46,643 bases of DNA from an uncultured Lachnospiraceae bacterium (lineage in GTDB: Bacteria; Bacillota; Clostridia; Lachnospirales; Lachnospiraceae). Shown here piece after piece: positions 17,137 to 24,534 of the stretch. The notes under the pieces were generated by a model. That model was given only the letters and a program-made list of their open reading frames with translations, did no database searches and was not told the origin of the DNA. The DNA lies in NCBI GenBank assembly GCA_910586645.1, contig CAJUIS010000020.1, positions 1-46,643 of the forward strand, read 5' to 3'. The translations under genes were made by a program, and so were the position numbers. Within the stretch, counting starts at the first letter, position 1. The number at the start of each line of letters is the position of its first letter.

Positions 17137-17775
17137 ATGGGGAGAAACATTGTTTTACTGGCTGTCATTTTTATGTTATCCGGCTGCGGCGCAGGGAAGT
17201 TCCGGGAATCCAAAGTGATTTTTGAGGATACGTACCGTCTGGAAGACGCGGACAATATGGAATTCATTTTTACAGACGACAGCACGCTGACTGTTTTGCA
17301 GAAAGGGATTTACGAACTTGTACAAAACGAAGCGGGGGATCCGGTTGTCCGGATATGCCTGGACGATATCAGCAGGGAACTGCCGGAAGATTACAATTTC
17401 ACGGAATATCTGATGCGGAAAGTAGAAGATTACATTGTGCTGACGTATACGACGGATGAGTTTAATCTGGACGCCAATCCGATGAAGCTGTTTTTGCTGG
17501 AAGGAGAAGACGGGCTTTTGTCCGGCGAATATTTTGACGGAACGTATCAGATTGGAGAAGGCGGTGAAAGTTATCAGTATATCTTTGAAAAAGACGGTTC
17601 CATTGCCATGCGGGTAGAGGAGCGGTATTATGCCGATCAAAAAGGGAAAATGACGCTGTCGGATCATGCGGGCAGCACGAAATATCTGTATGAGACAGAC
17701 AAGGATACGCTGATACTCAAAAATATGAAAGGGGATGCGGTTCTGACATTAATAAAAGAAGAGGATTTCGATTAA
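17137..17775 (+). CDS. Small lipoprotein of unknown function
   Basis: A 212-residue protein with a signal peptide ending in the lipobox LSGC (Cys about residue 19), so probably anchored to the outer face of the membrane. The mature part is acidic, with strand-rich repeats such as DADNMEFIFTDDSTLTVL and GESYQYIFEKDGSIAMRVEERYYADQKG; no family was recognised. The start is chosen from AGAGGTG about 7 nt upstream and the promoter position. It precedes mtnN by 35 nt without a visible terminator and may be the first gene of that operon; the functional link is unknown. Confidence 0.75.
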   Translation: MGRNIVLLAVIFMLSGCGAGKFRESKVIFEDTYRLEDADNMEFIFTDDSTLTVLQKGIYELVQNEAGDPVVRICLDDISRELPEDYNFTEYLMRKVEDYIVLTYTTDEFNLDANPMKLFLLEGEDGLLSGEYFDGTYQIGEGGESYQYIFEKDGSIAMRVEERYYADQKGKMTLSDHAGSTKYLYETDKDTLILKNMKGDAVLTLIKEEDFD

Positions 17776-17810
17776 AATCCAAAGAATGCCAAAGGAGGGA
17801 GAAAGAGAGT

Positions 17811-18506
17811 ATGCTTGGAATTATTGGCGCCATGGATGCAGAAGTGGCAAAATTAAAAGAACTTATGACAGAGGTTGAAATTACAGAGGCGTCGTCAATG
17901 GAATTTTACAAAGGAAAATTAAACGGGGCGGATGCCGTTGTCGTCCGCGCCGGAGTCGGCAAAGTCAACGCCGCATGCTGTACGCAGGCTTTGATTGACC
18001 GTTTTTTGGTAGGCTGCGTAATCAATACCGGAATTGCAGGATCCCTTCGGGCTGAGATTGATATTGGAGACATTGTGCTTGCGACGGATGCGGTGGAACA
18101 TGATATGGATGTTGCGGCGTTAGGTTATGCGCCGGGAAAGATTCCGGATATGGAAGCGGATTCGTTTGCCGCAGATGAAAAGCTGCGTCAAATCGCAAAG
18201 GAAAGCTGCAGAAAGGTAAATCCGGACATTCAGGTTTATGAAGGCCGGGTTGTGACGGGAGACCAGTTTATTTCCAGTAAGGAGAAAAAAGCATGGCTTA
18301 CGGAAACGTTTGGAGGTTTCTGTACAGAGATGGAAGGAGCTGCGATTGCGCACGCAGCATATTTAAACAGGGTTCCGTTTTTGATTGTGCGTGCGATTTC
18401 CGATAAGGCGGACGACAGCGCACAGATGGATTATCCGACATTTGAGGCAAAAGCGATTGCGCATTCGGTTCGCCTGATAGAGGAAATGGCAGGGAGGTTA
18501 GCATAA
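17811..18506 (+). CDS. mtnN: 5'-methylthioadenosine/S-adenosylhomocysteine nucleosidase
   Basis: A 231-residue cytoplasmic enzyme, the usual length for MTAN/Pfs. It splits S-adenosylhomocysteine to S-ribosylhomocysteine plus adenine, and methylthioadenosine likewise. The N-terminus MLGIIGAMDAEV supplies the conserved Glu11; EMEGAAIAHAAY carries Glu175, and RAISDKAD carries the catalytic Asp198, matching E12/E174/D197 of the E. coli enzyme. AAAGGAGGGAG precedes the ATG. The stop overlaps the luxS start by one base (TAATG), so the two consecutive steps of the activated methyl cycle are translationally coupled. Confidence 0.95.
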   Translation: MLGIIGAMDAEVAKLKELMTEVEITEASSMEFYKGKLNGADAVVVRAGVGKVNAACCTQALIDRFLVGCVINTGIAGSLRAEIDIGDIVLATDAVEHDMDVAALGYAPGKIPDMEADSFAADEKLRQIAKESCRKVNPDIQVYEGRVVTGDQFISSKEKKAWLTETFGGFCTEMEGAAIAHAAYLNRVPFLIVRAISDKADDSAQMDYPTFEAKAIAHSVRLIEEMAGRLA

Positions 18507-18994
18507 TGGAGAAAATTGCAAGTTTTACGGTAAATCATCTGACGCTTTTACCGGGAATTTATGTTTCCCGAAAAGATCATATCGGCGCAGAAGTCATTAC
18601 GACGTTTGACATTCGTATGACGCGGCCGAATTTTGAACCGGTGATGAACACGGCGGAGGTACATACGATTGAGCATCTTGGAGCGACGTTTTTAAGGAAT
18701 CACAAAGAATATGCGGATAAAACGGTATATTTTGGGCCAATGGGCTGCCGTACGGGGTTTTATCTGATTTTAGCCGGAGATTATGAATCAAAAGATATTG
18801 TGGAGCTGGTCAGAGAGCTGTTTGTGTTTATGAGGGATTTTACAGAGGAAGTTCCGGGAGCGGCGGCAAGGGACTGCGGCAATTATCTGGATATGAATCT
18901 GCCGATGGCAAATTATCTGGCGAAGAAGTTTTATGAGGAAGTTTTGTGCAGTCTTACAGAGGAGCGGCTGAATTATCCGGAGCAGGAAGCTTAA
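18506..18994 (+). CDS. luxS: S-ribosylhomocysteine lyase (AI-2 synthase)
   Basis: A 162-residue metalloenzyme that converts S-ribosylhomocysteine to homocysteine and DPD, the precursor of autoinducer-2. The metal ligands are visible as His53 and His57 in HTIEH and Cys124 in RDCGNY; Cys81 in GPMGCRTGFY is the catalytic cysteine. It uses the product of mtnN directly upstream. Homocysteine produced here could enter the sulfur pathway whose genes lie about 3 kb further on. Confidence 0.97.
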   Translation: MEKIASFTVNHLTLLPGIYVSRKDHIGAEVITTFDIRMTRPNFEPVMNTAEVHTIEHLGATFLRNHKEYADKTVYFGPMGCRTGFYLILAGDYESKDIVELVRELFVFMRDFTEEVPGAAARDCGNYLDMNLPMANYLAKKFYEEVLCSLTEERLNYPEQEA

Positions 18995-19031
18995 AGTTTT
19001 GTGTAATAAATCAGGAATACAGGAGGCGGTT

Positions 19032-19421
19032 ATGCTTAAAACAGGAATCAAAGGATATGCGGAAGTTACTGTGTGTCAGGAAAATACGGCAAAGACAAGA
19101 AAAAGCGGGACGCTGCAGGTTTTTGCAACGCCCGCCATGATTGAGCTGATAGAAGAAGCGGCGTGGAAAAGTGTGGCGGATGAACTGGATGAGGGCTGTG
19201 CAAGCGTTGGCACAAGCCTGAATATCAAGCATTTGTCCGCAACTCCGATTGGGATGAAAGTGATTTGCCGGACTGAACTTATCGAAGCAGACGGCAGACG
19301 GCTTTTGTTTTCGGCTGTCGTGGAGGATGAAGCGGGGAAAGTCGGAGAAGGGACGCATGAACGCTTTATCATCCAGTCGGAAAAGTTTCAGAAGAAGGCG
19401 GATGGAAAGCTGGAAAATTAA
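19032..19421 (+). CDS. Hotdog thioesterase of the FlK (fluoroacetyl-CoA thioesterase-like) family
   Basis: A 129-residue single hotdog-fold protein expected to hydrolyse a small acyl-CoA. In FlK of Streptomyces cattleya the triad is Thr42, Glu50 and His76; here Thr33 (in FATPAMIELIE), Glu41 and His67 (in LNIKHLSATP) keep exactly the same spacing, and GTSLNIKHLSATPIGMKV resembles the family core. AGGAGG lies 5 nt before the ATG at 19032; a longer in-frame start at 18999 lacks a site. It follows luxS by 37 nt and is probably co-transcribed. Its 3' end overlaps the converging glpK by 4 nt. Substrate unknown; there is no reason to assume organofluorine. Confidence 0.8.
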   Translation: MLKTGIKGYAEVTVCQENTAKTRKSGTLQVFATPAMIELIEEAAWKSVADELDEGCASVGTSLNIKHLSATPIGMKVICRTELIEADGRRLLFSAVVEDEAGKVGEGTHERFIIQSEKFQKKADGKLEN

Positions 19422-20914
19422 ACGTTTCCTTCCCATGCAAACGAGCGGGAAACCGCCCGTTTCCACATTTTAATTTTGAAATCCCGTTCTTCTTTTTGGA
19501 TTTTTGGGGTGAAAATACGATCGGTCGTCTGGTTTTTTAGAATGGCGTCTCTGCTGTCCCAATAACCTGTGGCAAGCCCGGCAAGATAAGCGGCGCCAAG
19601 GGCGGTCGTTTCCACACAGACGGGACGGCAGACGGGCGTTGCGATAATGTCGGACTGCATCTGCATCAAAAGGTTGTTTGCGCTCGCGCCGCCATCCGCT
19701 TTTAAAGAAGAAAGCGGGATGCCCGCGTCAGCTTTCATTGCTTCCAGGACATCGTTTGCCTGAAAGGCAATGGATTCCAGCGTTGCGCGGATGATGTGGC
19801 ATTTGTTTACGCCGCGCGTCAGCCCTACAATGGCGCCTCTTGCGTATGGATCCCAGTAGGGCGCGCCAAGGCCCGTAAAAGCGGGTACGACAAAACAGCC
19901 GCCCGTATCTTTTACTTTTCTTGCCATATATTCCGAATCTGCGGCGGAATCAATCAGTTTCATTTCATCTCGCAGCCATTGGATCGCGGCTCCTGCGGCA
20001 AAAATAGAACCTTCCAGCGCGTAATTTATGGTTCCGTTAAGTCCCCAGGCAATTGTGGTTACCAGGCCGTTTTTGGAAAAGACAGGTTTTTCCCCGGTGT
20101 TCATTAATAAAAAGCATCCTGTTCCGTAAGTGTTTTTTGCTTCGCCGGGAGAAAAGCAGGTTTGCCCAAAAAGAGCTGCCTGCTGATCTCCGGCGGCTCC
20201 TGCAATTGGAATCGGCGCCCCAAAATAAATCGGGTTTGTTTCGCCGTAGATGCAGCTTGAAGGCATGGGAGCCGGAAGCATGGATTTTGGAATGTCAAGT
20301 TCGGAAAGGATTTCATCGTCCCAGGAAAGCGTTTGAATGTTAAACAGCATAGTCCGGGAGGCGTTGGAGTAGTCTGTGATATGAACCTGTCCATTTGTCA
20401 GCTTCCAAATCAGCCAGGTTTCTACCGTGCCGAAAAGCAAGTCCCCGTTTTCGGCTTTTTTTCTCGCTCCTTCTACATGGTCTAAAATCCATTTGATTTT
20501 TGTAGCCGAAAAATAGGCGTCGATAACAAGCCCTGTTTTTTTTCGGAATGATTCCGTGAGTCCTTTGGCTTTTAAGCGATCGCAGTATTCGGCGGTTCTG
20601 CGGCACTGCCAGACGACTGCATGGTAAACCGGCGCGCCTGTGTGCCTGTCCCAGACAATGGCGGTTTCTCTTTGATTTGTAATGCCGACGGCGCAGATGT
20701 CTGCGGCCGACGCGCCAATATTCGCCATAGCCGCTTTTGCCACTTCAAGCTGTGCGGACCAGATTTCTTCCGCATCGTGTTCCACCCATCCGGGTTTTGG
20801 GAAAAACTGGGTAAATTCTTTTTGGGAAACGCTGCGCATTTCTCCTTTTTCATTAAAGAGAATGCAGCGGCTGCTTGTCGTTCCGGAATCGAGCGCCATA
20901 ATGTATCTGGACAT
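19418..20914 (-). CDS. glpK: Glycerol kinase
   Basis: A 498-residue FGGY-family kinase that phosphorylates glycerol to glycerol-3-phosphate. The N-terminal phosphate-binding loop ALDSGTTSSR, GWVEHDAEEIW, ITNQRET, AGAAGDQQAALFGQ, NTYGTGCF and LKADGGASANN are all in place. The loop that in many Firmicutes carries the HPr-phosphorylated histidine (YHFYG, from memory) reads NPIYFGAPIP here and has no histidine, so PTS control by that residue seems absent. AGGAGGC lies 6 nt upstream of the ATG. No glpF or glpD neighbour is present. A GAAA-loop hairpin (19439-19462) lies in its 3' end but lacks a proper T-run. Confidence 0.95.
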   Translation of the reverse strand: MSRYIMALDSGTTSSRCILFNEKGEMRSVSQKEFTQFFPKPGWVEHDAEEIWSAQLEVAKAAMANIGASAADICAVGITNQRETAIVWDRHTGAPVYHAVVWQCRRTAEYCDRLKAKGLTESFRKKTGLVIDAYFSATKIKWILDHVEGARKKAENGDLLFGTVETWLIWKLTNGQVHITDYSNASRTMLFNIQTLSWDDEILSELDIPKSMLPAPMPSSCIYGETNPIYFGAPIPIAGAAGDQQAALFGQTCFSPGEAKNTYGTGCFLLMNTGEKPVFSKNGLVTTIAWGLNGTINYALEGSIFAAGAAIQWLRDEMKLIDSAADSEYMARKVKDTGGCFVVPAFTGLGAPYWDPYARGAIVGLTRGVNKCHIIRATLESIAFQANDVLEAMKADAGIPLSSLKADGGASANNLLMQMQSDIIATPVCRPVCVETTALGAAYLAGLATGYWDSRDAILKNQTTDRIFTPKIQKEERDFKIKMWKRAVSRSFAWEGNV

Positions 20915-20948
20915 AAAAAGCCTCCTCGCTTACAAATTTATTGTTTTT

Positions 20949-20977
20949 ATGATAAACGATCTGCATTCCAAATGCAA
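20949..20977 (-). promoter_or_regulatory. glpK promoter with overlapping dyad
   Basis: Minus strand TTGCAT (20977-20972), 17-nt spacer, TATCAT (20954-20949). A perfect 6-bp inverted repeat, TGCATT-CCA-AATGCA (20962-20976), covers the -35 and part of the spacer, the position of a repressor operator. The regulator is not identified. Confidence 0.6.
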
Positions 20978-21004
20978 TACGATGCACAGAAAGGGCATTG
21001 GGAT

Positions 21005-21059
21005 ATGGCAGATATGCCATGTATTTCATATTGACACGCTAGGCAATTGAAGATAAAAT
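21005..21059 (+). promoter_or_regulatory. Promoter of the Rrf2 regulator gene with upstream dyad
   Basis: A full-consensus TTGACA (21031-21036), 17-nt spacer and TAAAAT (21054-21059). Ten nt upstream of the -35 is the perfect dyad ATGGCA-GATA-TGCCAT (21005-21020), lying between this promoter and the divergent glpK promoter. Confidence 0.65.
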
Positions 21060-21092
21060 AAAACAAAAAAATTACTGCCCGGAGGAAAATAT

Positions 21093-21512
21093 ATGAGGAT
21101 TTCAACAAAAGGACGCTATGCGTTAAGGCTGATGTTAGACATTGCCATAAACGGCTCCGAAGAACCCGTACGTTTAAAAGATACGGCAAAACGGCAGTCC
21201 ATATCCGTAAAATATCTGGAACAGATTATTGCGTCCCTTGTCCGCTGCGGTTTTGTAAAAAGCATCCGCGGCCCCCAGGGCGGATACCGCCTTGTGAAAA
21301 AGCCGGAGGAATACACTGTGGGCATGATCCTGCGCCAGGCGGAAGGAAGCATGATACCGGTGGCATGTCTGGAAAATGACGCCGCAGACTGCGAAAGACA
21401 GAGCGGATGCGTTACGCTTCGTATCTGGAAGGAGCTGGATGAGGCAATCCGCGGCGTGCTTGACAAGTATACGCTGGCGGATTTGGTTGCGTGGCAGAGG
21501 CAAGCGGATTAA
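21093..21512 (+). CDS. Rrf2-family regulator with three cysteines (IscR/CymR-like)
   Basis: A 139-residue DNA-binding protein with the Rrf2 winged helix (1-70: MRISTKGRYALRLMLDIA, then the recognition region SVKYLEQIIASLV and the wing RGPQGGYRL). Cys92, Cys100 and Cys106 lie in the segment where IscR-type proteins hold their Fe-S ligands (Cys92, 98, 104 in E. coli IscR). To my knowledge the cysteine-metabolism regulator CymR lacks this triad. It sits directly before cysK and an O-acetylhomoserine sulfhydrylase gene, which suggests control of sulfur assimilation, perhaps reading Fe-S status. GGAGG lies 7 nt upstream. The regulon is inferred from context only. Confidence 0.8.
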   Translation: MRISTKGRYALRLMLDIAINGSEEPVRLKDTAKRQSISVKYLEQIIASLVRCGFVKSIRGPQGGYRLVKKPEEYTVGMILRQAEGSMIPVACLENDAADCERQSGCVTLRIWKELDEAIRGVLDKYTLADLVAWQRQAD

Positions 21513-21658
21513 ACTCCAGACAGGCGTTTTGCCATGCCGAATTTATCAGAAGTGAAAAAAGGCGCAGAAAGACAACGCACATGAACACGGCCGCTATCTT
21601 TGTCCATCAAATACTGTGGACGAGCCTGCAAAATGAAATGCGCCGAACAGAGAAACCA

Positions 21659-21708
21659 CAAAAACCATCCTATACAATATAATATGGGAATCCGGTTTTT
21701 GTTTTTTT
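21659..21708 (+). terminator. Possible terminator of the Rrf2 regulator transcript
   Basis: An 8-bp stem (21659-21666 with 21694-21701) with partial inner pairing, directly followed by TTTTTTT. The loop is long (27 nt), so confidence is moderate. Confidence 0.45.
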
Positions 21709-21713
21709 GTCTC

Positions 21714-21770
21714 TTGACAAATCGTTTCACAGGCACTATATTAAACTTAATTCCTACTATTTAACTAGTA
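21714..21770 (+). promoter_or_regulatory. cysK-metY promoter with dyad at the transcription start
   Basis: TTGACA (21714-21719), 17-nt spacer, TATATT (21737-21742). Just downstream, over the expected start of transcription, lies TACTA-TTTAAC-TAGTA (21755-21770) within AATTCCTACTA...TAGTAAAT. From memory CymR/Rrf2-type operators have an ACTA...TAGT core with CC/GG flanks; here the left half fits well and the right half is weaker. The position is that of a repressor site. Confidence 0.6.
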
Positions 21771-21813
21771 AATATGTAAAAGGACTGCAGGAAGGAATAA
21801 AAAGGAGGGGATT

Positions 21814-22746
21814 ATGTCCAAAATTTATCAGGGGCTTTTGGGATGCATTGGAAATACGCCTTTAATGGAAGCGGTGAATCTTGAAAAAGCATATGATTTG
21901 AATGCGCGCCTGCTGTTTAAGCTGGAATATTTCAACCCGGCGGGAAGCATAAAAGACAGGGCCGCCATGGCAATGCTAAAAGATGCGGAAGAAAAAGGAA
22001 CGCTTACAAAGCGTTCTGTCATTATCGAGCCGACGTCAGGCAATACGGGAATCGGCCTTGCGGCCATTGCGGCGGCAAAAGGATACCGGATTGTTTTAAC
22101 TATGCCGGAGACAATGAGCATAGAGCGGAGAAATATTTTAAAAGCATACGGAGCGGAAATTGTGCTGACAGAAGGCGCAAAAGGCATGCAGGGTGCGATT
22201 GAAAAAGCGGAGGAGCTGGTAAAAGAGCTGCCGGACGCCTTTATGCCCGGCCAGTTTGAAAATCCGGCCAATCCGGACGTTCACAGGAAAACGACAGGCC
22301 CTGAAATCTGGAACGATACAGACGGAGCCATAGATGCGGTTGTAGCCGGAGTAGGAACCGGGGGAACGATAACAGGAGTTGGGGAATATTTAAAATCCCG
22401 TAATCCGGGCGTTAAAGTAATTGCCGTTGAGCCTTCGGATTCGCCCGTATTGTCGCAGGGAAAAAGCGGATCGCATAAAATCCAGGGGATTGGAGCCGGA
22501 TTTGTTCCAAAAACGCTGAATGCGAATATATACGACGAAGTTTTTCCGGTAGAAAATGAAGCGGCATTCCATACTTCAAAAGAAATTGCAAAAAAAGAAG
22601 GGATTCTTGTGGGCATATCTTCCGGAGCTGCGGCTTATGCGGCAATGGAGCTTGCCAGACGGCCGGAATATGCGAAGAAAACAATTGTGGCAATTTTGCC
22701 GGACGGAGGCGACCGGTATTATTCTACGTCGTTATTTCTTTCATAG
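21814..22746 (+). CDS. cysK: Cysteine synthase (O-acetylserine sulfhydrylase)
   Basis: A 310-residue PLP enzyme making cysteine from O-acetylserine and sulfide. Lys47 in NPAGSIKDRAA is the PLP lysine; PTSGNTGIGLA, GVGTGGTITGVG and GISSGAAAYAA (phosphate and cofactor sites) are intact. The C-terminus is slightly short but ends in the usual ILPDGGDRYYST motif. AAGGAGGGG precedes the ATG. Its promoter carries a candidate Rrf2 operator, and metY follows after 42 nt, so both sulfide-incorporating routes are in one operon. Confidence 0.95.
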   Translation: MSKIYQGLLGCIGNTPLMEAVNLEKAYDLNARLLFKLEYFNPAGSIKDRAAMAMLKDAEEKGTLTKRSVIIEPTSGNTGIGLAAIAAAKGYRIVLTMPETMSIERRNILKAYGAEIVLTEGAKGMQGAIEKAEELVKELPDAFMPGQFENPANPDVHRKTTGPEIWNDTDGAIDAVVAGVGTGGTITGVGEYLKSRNPGVKVIAVEPSDSPVLSQGKSGSHKIQGIGAGFVPKTLNANIYDEVFPVENEAAFHTSKEIAKKEGILVGISSGAAAYAAMELARRPEYAKKTIVAILPDGGDRYYSTSLFLS

Positions 22747-22788
22747 GCCGGACGCAGGAGTTTATCACAGGCAGAAGAGGAGAACAGA

Positions 22789-24096
22789 ATGAGTAAAAAA
22801 ACAAACAGAGCGGACAGAACCTTAAAATTTGAAACACTGCAGCTTCATGCGGGACAGGAACATCCGGATCCGGCAACAGACGCAAGAGCGGTTCCGATTT
22901 ATCAGACGTCTTCCTATGTCTTTCGGGATTGTGATCAGGCCGCTGCAAGATTTTCACTTTCCGAAGGGGGAAATATTTACGGAAGGCTGACCAATCCGAC
23001 TCAGGATGCATTTGAGCAGAGAATGGCTGCATTAGAAGGCGGCGCCGCGGCGCTTGCCGTAGCCTCCGGCGCCGCGGCGGTTGCGTATACCATTCAAAGC
23101 CTTGCGGAAAACGGCGGTCATATTGTGGCGGCGGAAAATATTTATGGCGGTACGTATAATCTGCTGGCGCATACGCTCCCGCAGTACGGCATAGAGACGA
23201 CGTTTGTGAAACCGGAGCCAAAAGCGTTTGAAGCCGCTGTCCGGGAAAATACAAAAGCCCTTTATATTGAAACGCTGGGGAATCCAAATTCAGATGTGGC
23301 GGATATAGAAGCCGTTGCCAAAATTGCGCACAGGCATAAGATTCCTCTTGTTGTTGACAATACGTTTGCGACGCCGTATCTGGTGCGCCCGATTGCATAC
23401 GGCGCAGATATTGTCGTGCATTCCGCCACGAAATTTATTGGCGGCCACGGAACTTCTCTTGGCGGAGTTATTATTGACAGCGGCAGATTTGACTGGGAAG
23501 CAAGCGGTAAATTTCCGTCGCTGACGGAACAAAATCCAAGCTACCATGGCGTCCGGTTTACGGAAGCGGCCGGCGCCGCGGCGTTTGTGACAAAGATCCG
23601 CGCGATTTTATTAAGGGATACGGGAGCGGCAATTTCTCCGTTCCATGCATTTTTGTTTTTGCAGGGGCTTGAGACGCTTTCGCTTCGTGTGGAGCGCCAT
23701 GTGGAAAACGCGTTGAAAGCCGCGGCGTACCTGATGGAGCATCCCCAGGTGGAAGCCGTACACCATCCTTCTGTTTCCAGTGATCCCAGGCAGAGAGAAC
23801 TGTATCAGAAATATTTTCCCAATGGCGGCGGCTCGATTTTTACATTTGAAATCAAAGGAGACGAGAGAAAAGCGAAAGATTTCATTGACAGTCTGGAAAT
23901 CTTTTCCCTTCTGGCGAATGTTGCCGACGCGAAATCGCTGGTGATCCATCCGGCGTCTACGACGCACGCACAGTTAAATGAAGAAGAACTGAAAGAACAG
24001 GGCATCCGGCCGAATACCATACGCCTTTCCATTGGAACGGAACATATCGATGACATTCTGGAAGATTTGGAAGAAGCGTTTCGGGCAGTGAGATAA
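22789..24096 (+). CDS. metY: O-acetylhomoserine sulfhydrylase (aminocarboxypropyltransferase)
   Basis: A 435-residue Cys/Met-metabolism PLP enzyme. It makes homocysteine from O-acetylhomoserine and sulfide (or methionine with methanethiol). Lys215 in HSATKFIGGHGTS is the PLP lysine; VPIYQTSSYVF, YGRLTNPTQDAFE and VVDNTFATPYL are typical. The length (about 430) and the insertion containing SGRFDWEASGKFPSLTEQNPSYHG separate it from the shorter cystathionine gamma-synthases and lyases. Co-transcribed with cysK; the strong terminator downstream ends the unit. Homocysteine is also produced by the luxS product. Confidence 0.92.
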   Translation: MSKKTNRADRTLKFETLQLHAGQEHPDPATDARAVPIYQTSSYVFRDCDQAAARFSLSEGGNIYGRLTNPTQDAFEQRMAALEGGAAALAVASGAAAVAYTIQSLAENGGHIVAAENIYGGTYNLLAHTLPQYGIETTFVKPEPKAFEAAVRENTKALYIETLGNPNSDVADIEAVAKIAHRHKIPLVVDNTFATPYLVRPIAYGADIVVHSATKFIGGHGTSLGGVIIDSGRFDWEASGKFPSLTEQNPSYHGVRFTEAAGAAAFVTKIRAILLRDTGAAISPFHAFLFLQGLETLSLRVERHVENALKAAAYLMEHPQVEAVHHPSVSSDPRQRELYQKYFPNGGGSIFTFEIKGDERKAKDFIDSLEIFSLLANVADAKSLVIHPASTTHAQLNEEELKEQGIRPNTIRLSIGTEHIDDILEDLEEAFRAVR

Positions 24097-24159
24097 ACTG
24101 AAAATTGGGGACAGGCCGGCCTGGCAACCGCGATGAAGGATACATCATATGTAAGACAG

Positions 24160-24200
24160 CAAAAAACGGATCCGTTTTGAGAATGAGGATCCGTTTTTTG
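24160..24200. terminator. Bidirectional terminator between metY and the tRNA genes
   Basis: A 14-bp perfect stem: CAAAAAACGGATCC (24160-24173) with GGATCCGTTTTTTG (24187-24200). It has T-runs in both directions and so can stop metY on plus and the tRNA transcript on minus. Confidence 0.85.
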
Positions 24201-24218
24201 TATTTGGGCATGAAAAAA

Positions 24219-24289
24219 AGCGGGTGATGGGAATCGAACCCACGTATCCAGCTTGGAAGGCTGGTGTTCTACCATTGAACTACACCCGC
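24219..24289 (-). tRNA. tRNA-Gly (anticodon TCC)
   Basis: A 71-nt cloverleaf on the minus strand: acceptor GCGGGTG/CACCCGC, D-arm TAGTTCAATGGTAGAAC, anticodon loop CTTCCAA, T-arm GGGTTCGATTCCC. CCA is not encoded; a T-run follows directly. Confidence 0.95.
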
Positions 24290-24300
24290 ATAATCGTAAA

Positions 24301-24373
<73 letters not shown>

Positions 24374-24393
24374 AAATCCTCAAAGCAAAAATA

Positions 24394-24422
24394 ATAATAC
24401 ATGAACTTTTATGAGTTGTCAA
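24394..24422 (-). promoter_or_regulatory. tRNA-Phe/tRNA-Gly promoter
   Basis: Minus strand TTGACA (24422-24417), 17-nt spacer, TATTAT (24399-24394), about 20 nt before tRNA-Phe. Confidence 0.8.
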
Positions 24423-24534
24423 GAAAATTTCATCAATTTCTTTAAAAAAATTTTTATATATGATATGCTTTCCTAAGAATTCATCTTCGGCGTACAAAAA
24501 TGCCGTGGGAGAAAAAGAGAGGAGAGAAGAGACA

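Larger units (their letters stand above)
21513..21813 (+). other. Intergenic region between the Rrf2 gene and cysK
   Basis: About 300 bp. The first 145 bp hold nothing recognised. The rest contains a possible terminator of the Rrf2 transcript (CAAAAACC at 21659-21666 pairing with GGTTTTTG at 21694-21701, followed by seven T) and then the cysK promoter and candidate operator. Confidence 0.45.

Noticed and set aside
19439..19462. GAAA-loop hairpin between the thioesterase and glpK ends
   Set aside because: Has an A-C mismatch, lies in glpK coding sequence and lacks a T-run, so it was not called a terminator.
21513..21813. SAM riboswitch or T-box before cysK-metY
   Set aside because: No conserved core or anti-terminator arrangement seen; a simple promoter with a protein-type dyad explains the region.
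22724..23398. 224-codon open frame antisense to metY
   Set aside because: Lies entirely opposite conserved PLP-enzyme sequence and has no start signal.
24111..24122. 12-bp palindrome CAGGCCGGCCTG after metY
   Set aside because: GC-rich, not placed at any promoter, and the true terminator follows; probably chance.
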